From NCBI GenBank assembly GCA_964551545.1, contig CAZKCT010000065.1, positions 1 to 9,192 on the forward strand: DNA of 9,192 nt. Direction: 5' to 3'. Position 1 is the first letter of the stretch. Every line of letters starts with the position of its first letter. Made by a program: the position numbers and the translations under genes. This DNA is from Thiopontia sp964551545 (GTDB taxonomy: Bacteria > Pseudomonadota > Gammaproteobacteria > GCF-002020875). The notes beneath the pieces were generated by a model, which saw nothing but the letters and a program-made list of their open reading frames with translations, made no database searches and was not told the origin of the DNA. Below are positions 6,620 to 9,192 of the stretch, in pieces.

Positions 6620-7683
6620 AACTCTGTTCCTTTTTCGTTACTCTCCAGATCACCCAGACGGCCATCCATTTCATCAATTCTCTTTTCAGCCTTTTTAAGT
6701 CGCTGAATGGACTCATTCAGATTTCTCAGCTGCACCATATTTCTTCTCCAACGTCGACTTGGTGCCGCTGGCGTTCCCGAGGAGTAGCTTCCAGGCTGAT
6801 CAATAGAGCGGGTCACCAGTGTGCGCGCCGTACAGTGTGTTCCACCCACAATCTGCAGATGCCCCACCACGCCGGCCTGTCCACCAAAAGTACAACCGGG
6901 CCCAACCTCAGTGCTTCCGGCAATACCGACCATCGCCGCCATCGCGCTATCCTTGCCAACCCGAACATTGTGGGCAAGATGGACCAGATTATCGATCTTC
7001 ACCCCATCTTCAATCACGGTATCCTCGAGTGCCCCGCGATCGATGGTGCTATTGGCCCCAATCTCAACTCGGTCCCCGACAATCACCCGTCCCAGCTGAG
7101 GGATTTTGACCCAACGCCCCTGCTCATTGGCAAAGCCGAACCCGTCACTGCCAAGCACAGCACCTGGATGGAGTAGACACTCCTGGCCAAGAATGGTCCC
7201 CTCCATTAAGGTGACCTGCCCTTTGATTCGAGTCCCTTTTCCAATACGGCAGTTTGGGCCAATCAGGCATCCAGGGCCAATCTCGACCGATGCCTCGATC
7301 ACTGCCCCGGCCATCACCACACTCTGTGGCCCAATCCAGCTCTGTTCGGAGATTTTTGCAGATGGGTCAACCACCGCTGAGGGGTGTTGCCCACCTTGCA
7401 CAGACTGCTCGGGGTGGAGTAGTACTGCCGTCTTGGCATATCCCAGATAGGGGTCATTCACCAACAGTCGGTTGCCCGAAAATTGATCTTGATGCTGTGG
7501 CTGTAAAATCACCGCCGCAGCTGCTGTCGTGCTCAGATGATTAAGATATTTCTCAGAGGAGAGGAAAGTGATCTGCTCTGCTGTAGCCTGGTCCAGTGGT
7601 GCAATCTCCACCACCCGCTGACCTGGATCGCCCAATAGCTCAGCACCAATGACCTCAGCGACTTCTCCCAGTGTGATTGCCAT
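6616..7683 (-). CDS. lpxD: UDP-3-O-acylglucosamine N-acyltransferase
   Basis: From the ATG at 7683 the protein has 355 residues (E. coli LpxD has 341). It adds the second 3-hydroxyacyl chain, from ACP to the 2-amino group of UDP-3-O-acyl-glucosamine, in the cytoplasm. The N-terminal uridine-binding domain (about 1-100) includes ITFLSSEKY with F40 and Y46 at the places of E. coli F43 and Y49. A left-handed beta-helix of hexapeptide repeats follows (about 100-300) with GADGFGYA-like GSDGFGFA (178-185), catalytic H238 in HLAHNV and H275 in VGHLQI. The C terminus is a charged helix (about 310-350), slightly longer than in E. coli. The reading frame stays open upstream to a TTG at 7734 inside skp, but similarity begins at MAITLGEVAEVIGAEL, so the ATG is chosen. 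It lies 16 bases after the skp stop with no clear Shine-Dalgarno. The stop overlaps fabZ as ATGA. Confidence 0.97.
   Translation of the reverse strand: MAITLGEVAEVIGAELLGDPGQRVVEIAPLDQATAEQITFLSSEKYLNHLSTTAAAAVILQPQHQDQFSGNRLLVNDPYLGYAKTAVLLHPEQSVQGGQHPSAVVDPSAKISEQSWIGPQSVVMAGAVIEASVEIGPGCLIGPNCRIGKGTRIKGQVTLMEGTILGQECLLHPGAVLGSDGFGFANEQGRWVKIPQLGRVIVGDRVEIGANSTIDRGALEDTVIEDGVKIDNLVHLAHNVRVGKDSAMAAMVGIAGSTEVGPGCTFGGQAGVVGHLQIVGGTHCTARTLVTRSIDQPGSYSSGTPAAPSRRWRRNMVQLRNLNESIQRLKKAEKRIDEMDGRLGDLESNEKGTEL
6627..6632 (-). promoter_or_regulatory. Strong ribosome-binding site of fabZ
   Basis: AAGGAA lies within the final codons of lpxD on the minus strand, 7 bases before the fabZ ATG at 6619. It supports the ATGA-overlap start and independent ribosome loading in addition to coupling. 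Confidence 0.7.
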
Positions 7684-7699
7684 CAGCGTAGAACGATAG

Positions 7700-8236
7700 T
7701 TATTCTGCTTTCTTCGGTTCCAGCTGGTCAGCAACCGCCTTCTTCTTCAGCGCCTCCAACACTTTCAGAGAAAGGTCGACGCGAGGCGAGGCATAGAGAA
7801 TGGACTCGTTAACAATCAGGTCAAATTGCTCCTCTCGCGCAATTTTATCGACCATTTGGTAGACCTCTCGCTGCAATTTCTGCAGCTCCTCGGCCTGTGC
7901 AATCCGGAGGTCCTCTCCATACTCCTCATCCATCAGCTTCAGTTCGCTGCTACATGAACGAATTTTGCGCAGTTGCTTTTGCAGCTGCTGCTGGCTCAGA
8001 GCGGCACGTTCACGTTCCAGTTCCTCTTCCATGGTGCGGCACTGCTTCTGAAAATCGAGAATCTCTGATTTACGTGCACCAAATGCCCCCTCAAGCCGCT
8101 TGGTAGCCGCCTCAGCCTGAGGGACCTTCTGTAACAACAGGTTGATATTGACGAAACCGATCTTGCTCCCTTCTGCATGGACGGTCGAAACCATCAACAG
8201 CAGCAACCCTGAAATGACGCCCCCAATTCTTTTCAT
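7700..8236 (-). CDS. skp: Periplasmic chaperone Skp (OmpH family)
   Basis: This 178-residue precursor resembles Skp/OmpH, a jellyfish-shaped periplasmic trimer that holds unfolded outer-membrane proteins on their way to the Bam complex (E. coli precursor 161 residues). A Sec signal peptide is clear: MKR, a hydrophobic core at about 5-17, and a likely cut after VHA (residue 21). The mature start KIGFVNINLLLQKVPQ matches the first body strand and helix. A long charged Q/E/K/R helical hairpin (about 40-135) forms the tentacles. FDLIVNESILYASPRVDLS (138-156) is the conserved C-terminal body segment. The ATG at 8236 is preferred because GGAG (8243-8246) sits 6 bases upstream and it gives a normal signal peptide; an ATG at 8248 and a TTG at 8251 lack this. 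It starts 18 bases after bamA. Two cysteines, C66 and C95, flank the hairpin tip, unlike E. coli Skp, which has none. Confidence 0.95.
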   Translation of the reverse strand: MKRIGGVISGLLLLMVSTVHAEGSKIGFVNINLLLQKVPQAEAATKRLEGAFGARKSEILDFQKQCRTMEEELERERAALSQQQLQKQLRKIRSCSSELKLMDEEYGEDLRIAQAEELQKLQREVYQMVDKIAREEQFDLIVNESILYASPRVDLSLKVLEALKKKAVADQLEPKKAE

Positions 8237-8242
8237 TTCTAT

Positions 8243-8246
8243 CTCC
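8243..8246 (-). promoter_or_regulatory. Ribosome-binding site that decides the skp start
   Basis: GGAG on the minus strand is 6 bases before the ATG at 8236. It overlaps the alternative ATG at 8248 and so cannot serve that one. The choice removes five residues (MEIEM region) that would otherwise precede the signal peptide. Confidence 0.6.
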
Positions 8247-8254
8247 ATCAATTA

Positions 8255-9192
8255 TTAGAACATCTGCCCCAGGCGGAACTGGAAGGCCTCTAGGTCAGCA
8301 TCTGACTGTTTCTTGATTGGAGCAGCCCAACTAAAGCTCAGTGGTCCCACTGGAGAGATCCATTTTGCGCTGACACCCACAGATGCATTGAGATAATCAC
8401 CAAGCCCAGAGGCACTATTCGCCACTGTACCTGCATCTACAAAGCCACTGACACGAGTTGACTTCACATCCTCCAGGAATGGAACCGGCAAAATCACCTC
8501 CGCATTCACGACCCCTTTCAAGTCACCACCCACTGCTTTACTACCAGACTGAGGGCCGATGGAATTTCCTGTAAACCCTCGAATAGAACTCTCACCACCT
8601 GCATAGTAACGGTTAAAGAAGGGGAGAGAATTTTGATCACCATACCCATCACCAATACCAACCTCCCCTTTCAGCAGCATGGTATAGCTCTCTGTTAACG
8701 GGAAAAATTGATCATGTCGGTACCCTACCTTATAGTACTCCACGCCACCTGGTGCGCCCAGTTCCGCATAGAAGCGCTGGTAACCACCCTCATCCGGGAA
8801 CAGAGATCGATTTCGGCTATCTCGACTCCAGCTGGAATTGAACTCCAGCACACTAAATGAGGTGCCTTCTGCCGTGAGAAAGCTACTGCAGTCAGTCGCA
8901 TCGGCTCCACAAATCACATCACTCATATGTTGTGGTTCGAAGCCAATAAAGAGCCGCTCATACTCACTGGTTGGTAATCCAACATCAAAGTTGGCAGATG
9001 TCTCATCATAGCTGTAGGTATTCACCGCATCGGAGGAATCTCGCTTTCGGTAATGTCCCCCCACCCCCAGACTGACGCCATCCTGGGTAAAGTAAGGATC
9101 ACGATAACCGAGACCATATGCGGTCTCAGTGCTACTGTTATTAAACTCAAAATCAACCTGCTTGCCCGACCCCATAAAGTTATCCTGCTTCA
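8255..9192 (-). CDS. bamA: Outer membrane protein assembly factor BamA, C-terminal part
   Basis: The frame is open to the high-coordinate window edge, so the true start lies outside; an internal methionine at 9175 is not the start. About 311 C-terminal residues are seen out of the roughly 750-810 usual for BamA. They cover most of the 16-stranded barrel and none of the POTRA domains. BamA is the Omp85 insertase that folds beta-barrel proteins into the outer membrane. Numbering from Met at 9175, the matches are YRDPYFTQDGVSLG (24-37), the loop-6 signature GGESSIRGF (193-201, the VRGF motif as IRGF), SPVGPLSFSWAAP (274-286), and a terminal beta-signal-like strand ending FQFRLGQMF with the typical final Phe. 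Loop 6 is short and lacks the E. coli cysteine pair, but C89 and C96 occur in an earlier extracellular loop. skp follows after 18 bases, as is standard. Confidence 0.96.
   Translation of the reverse strand, partial: KQDNFMGSGKQVDFEFNNSSTETAYGLGYRDPYFTQDGVSLGVGGHYRKRDSSDAVNTYSYDETSANFDVGLPTSEYERLFIGFEPQHMSDVICGADATDCSSFLTAEGTSFSVLEFNSSWSRDSRNRSLFPDEGGYQRFYAELGAPGGVEYYKVGYRHDQFFPLTESYTMLLKGEVGIGDGYGDQNSLPFFNRYYAGGESSIRGFTGNSIGPQSGSKAVGGDLKGVVNAEVILPVPFLEDVKSTRVSGFVDAGTVANSASGLGDYLNASVGVSAKWISPVGPLSFSWAAPIKKQSDADLEAFQFRLGQMF

Noticed and set aside
7684..7734. Upstream TTG start for lpxD inside skp
   Set aside because: The extra 17 residues (MLTSWNRRKQ onward) come from the skp 3' end read in another frame and do not match the LpxD N terminus.
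7975..7995. CTG/CAG-rich short repeat in skp, and a similar one near 1928-1945 in dnaE
   Set aside because: These simply encode glutamine-rich helix or linker stretches (QQQLQ in Skp, QQRQQQ in DnaE) and are too short to be meaningful repeats.
9173..9175. ATG at the head of the bamA open frame as a true start
   Set aside because: The frame continues without a stop to the window edge and the protein begins in mid-barrel, so this is an internal methionine.

Overview
The window is a conserved gammaproteobacterial housekeeping block, with every gene on the minus strand. In transcription order, from high to low coordinates, it reads bamA (3' part) - skp - lpxD - fabZ - lpxA - lpxB - rnhB - dnaE - accA (5' end only). 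This order is the classic outer-membrane-biogenesis / lipid A / replication cluster of Gammaproteobacteria. Protein similarity recalled from memory is good to both Escherichia coli and Pseudomonas. LpxA in particular looks more Pseudomonas-like, both at its N terminus and at the acyl-chain ruler. No marker allows a genus call. The base composition appears moderate and even, with no sign of recent transfer.

Layout. Positions 9192-8255 hold the C-terminal barrel of BamA, cut by the window edge. Positions 8236-7700 encode Skp, a periplasmic chaperone that delivers outer-membrane proteins to the Bam complex. Positions 7683-4228 hold lpxD, fabZ, lpxA and lpxB, which are packed with 1- or 4-base overlaps. 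They supply the early acyltransferase and disaccharide steps of lipid A synthesis plus the dehydratase of fatty acid elongation that competes for the same 3-hydroxyacyl-ACP pool. Positions 4228-3662 encode RNase HII and 3658-146 the replicative polymerase DnaE. An 86-base gap with a possible weak promoter precedes the first 19 codons of accA, which encodes the carboxyltransferase alpha subunit of acetyl-CoA carboxylase. No intergenic stretch exceeds 86 bases.

How the genes fit together. BamA and Skp build the protein part of the outer membrane, LpxD/LpxA/LpxB build its lipid part, and FabZ and AccA feed or drain acyl chains. RnhB and DnaE are replication genes carried in the same transcriptional direction. 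The gene spacing suggests one polycistronic unit from at least lpxD to dnaE, with its main promoter lying outside the window, upstream of bamA.

I found no mobile element, CRISPR, RNA gene, toxin-antitoxin, defence module or undescribed system. The points worth a second look are small and lie inside known proteins. LpxA lacks two usually conserved active-site residues (E. coli His160 and Glu200 are Ser and Ile here) and has a methionine ruler residue that suggests C10 chains. lpxA probably starts at TTG inside a TTGA overlap. The cysteines in BamA and Skp sit at unusual places.
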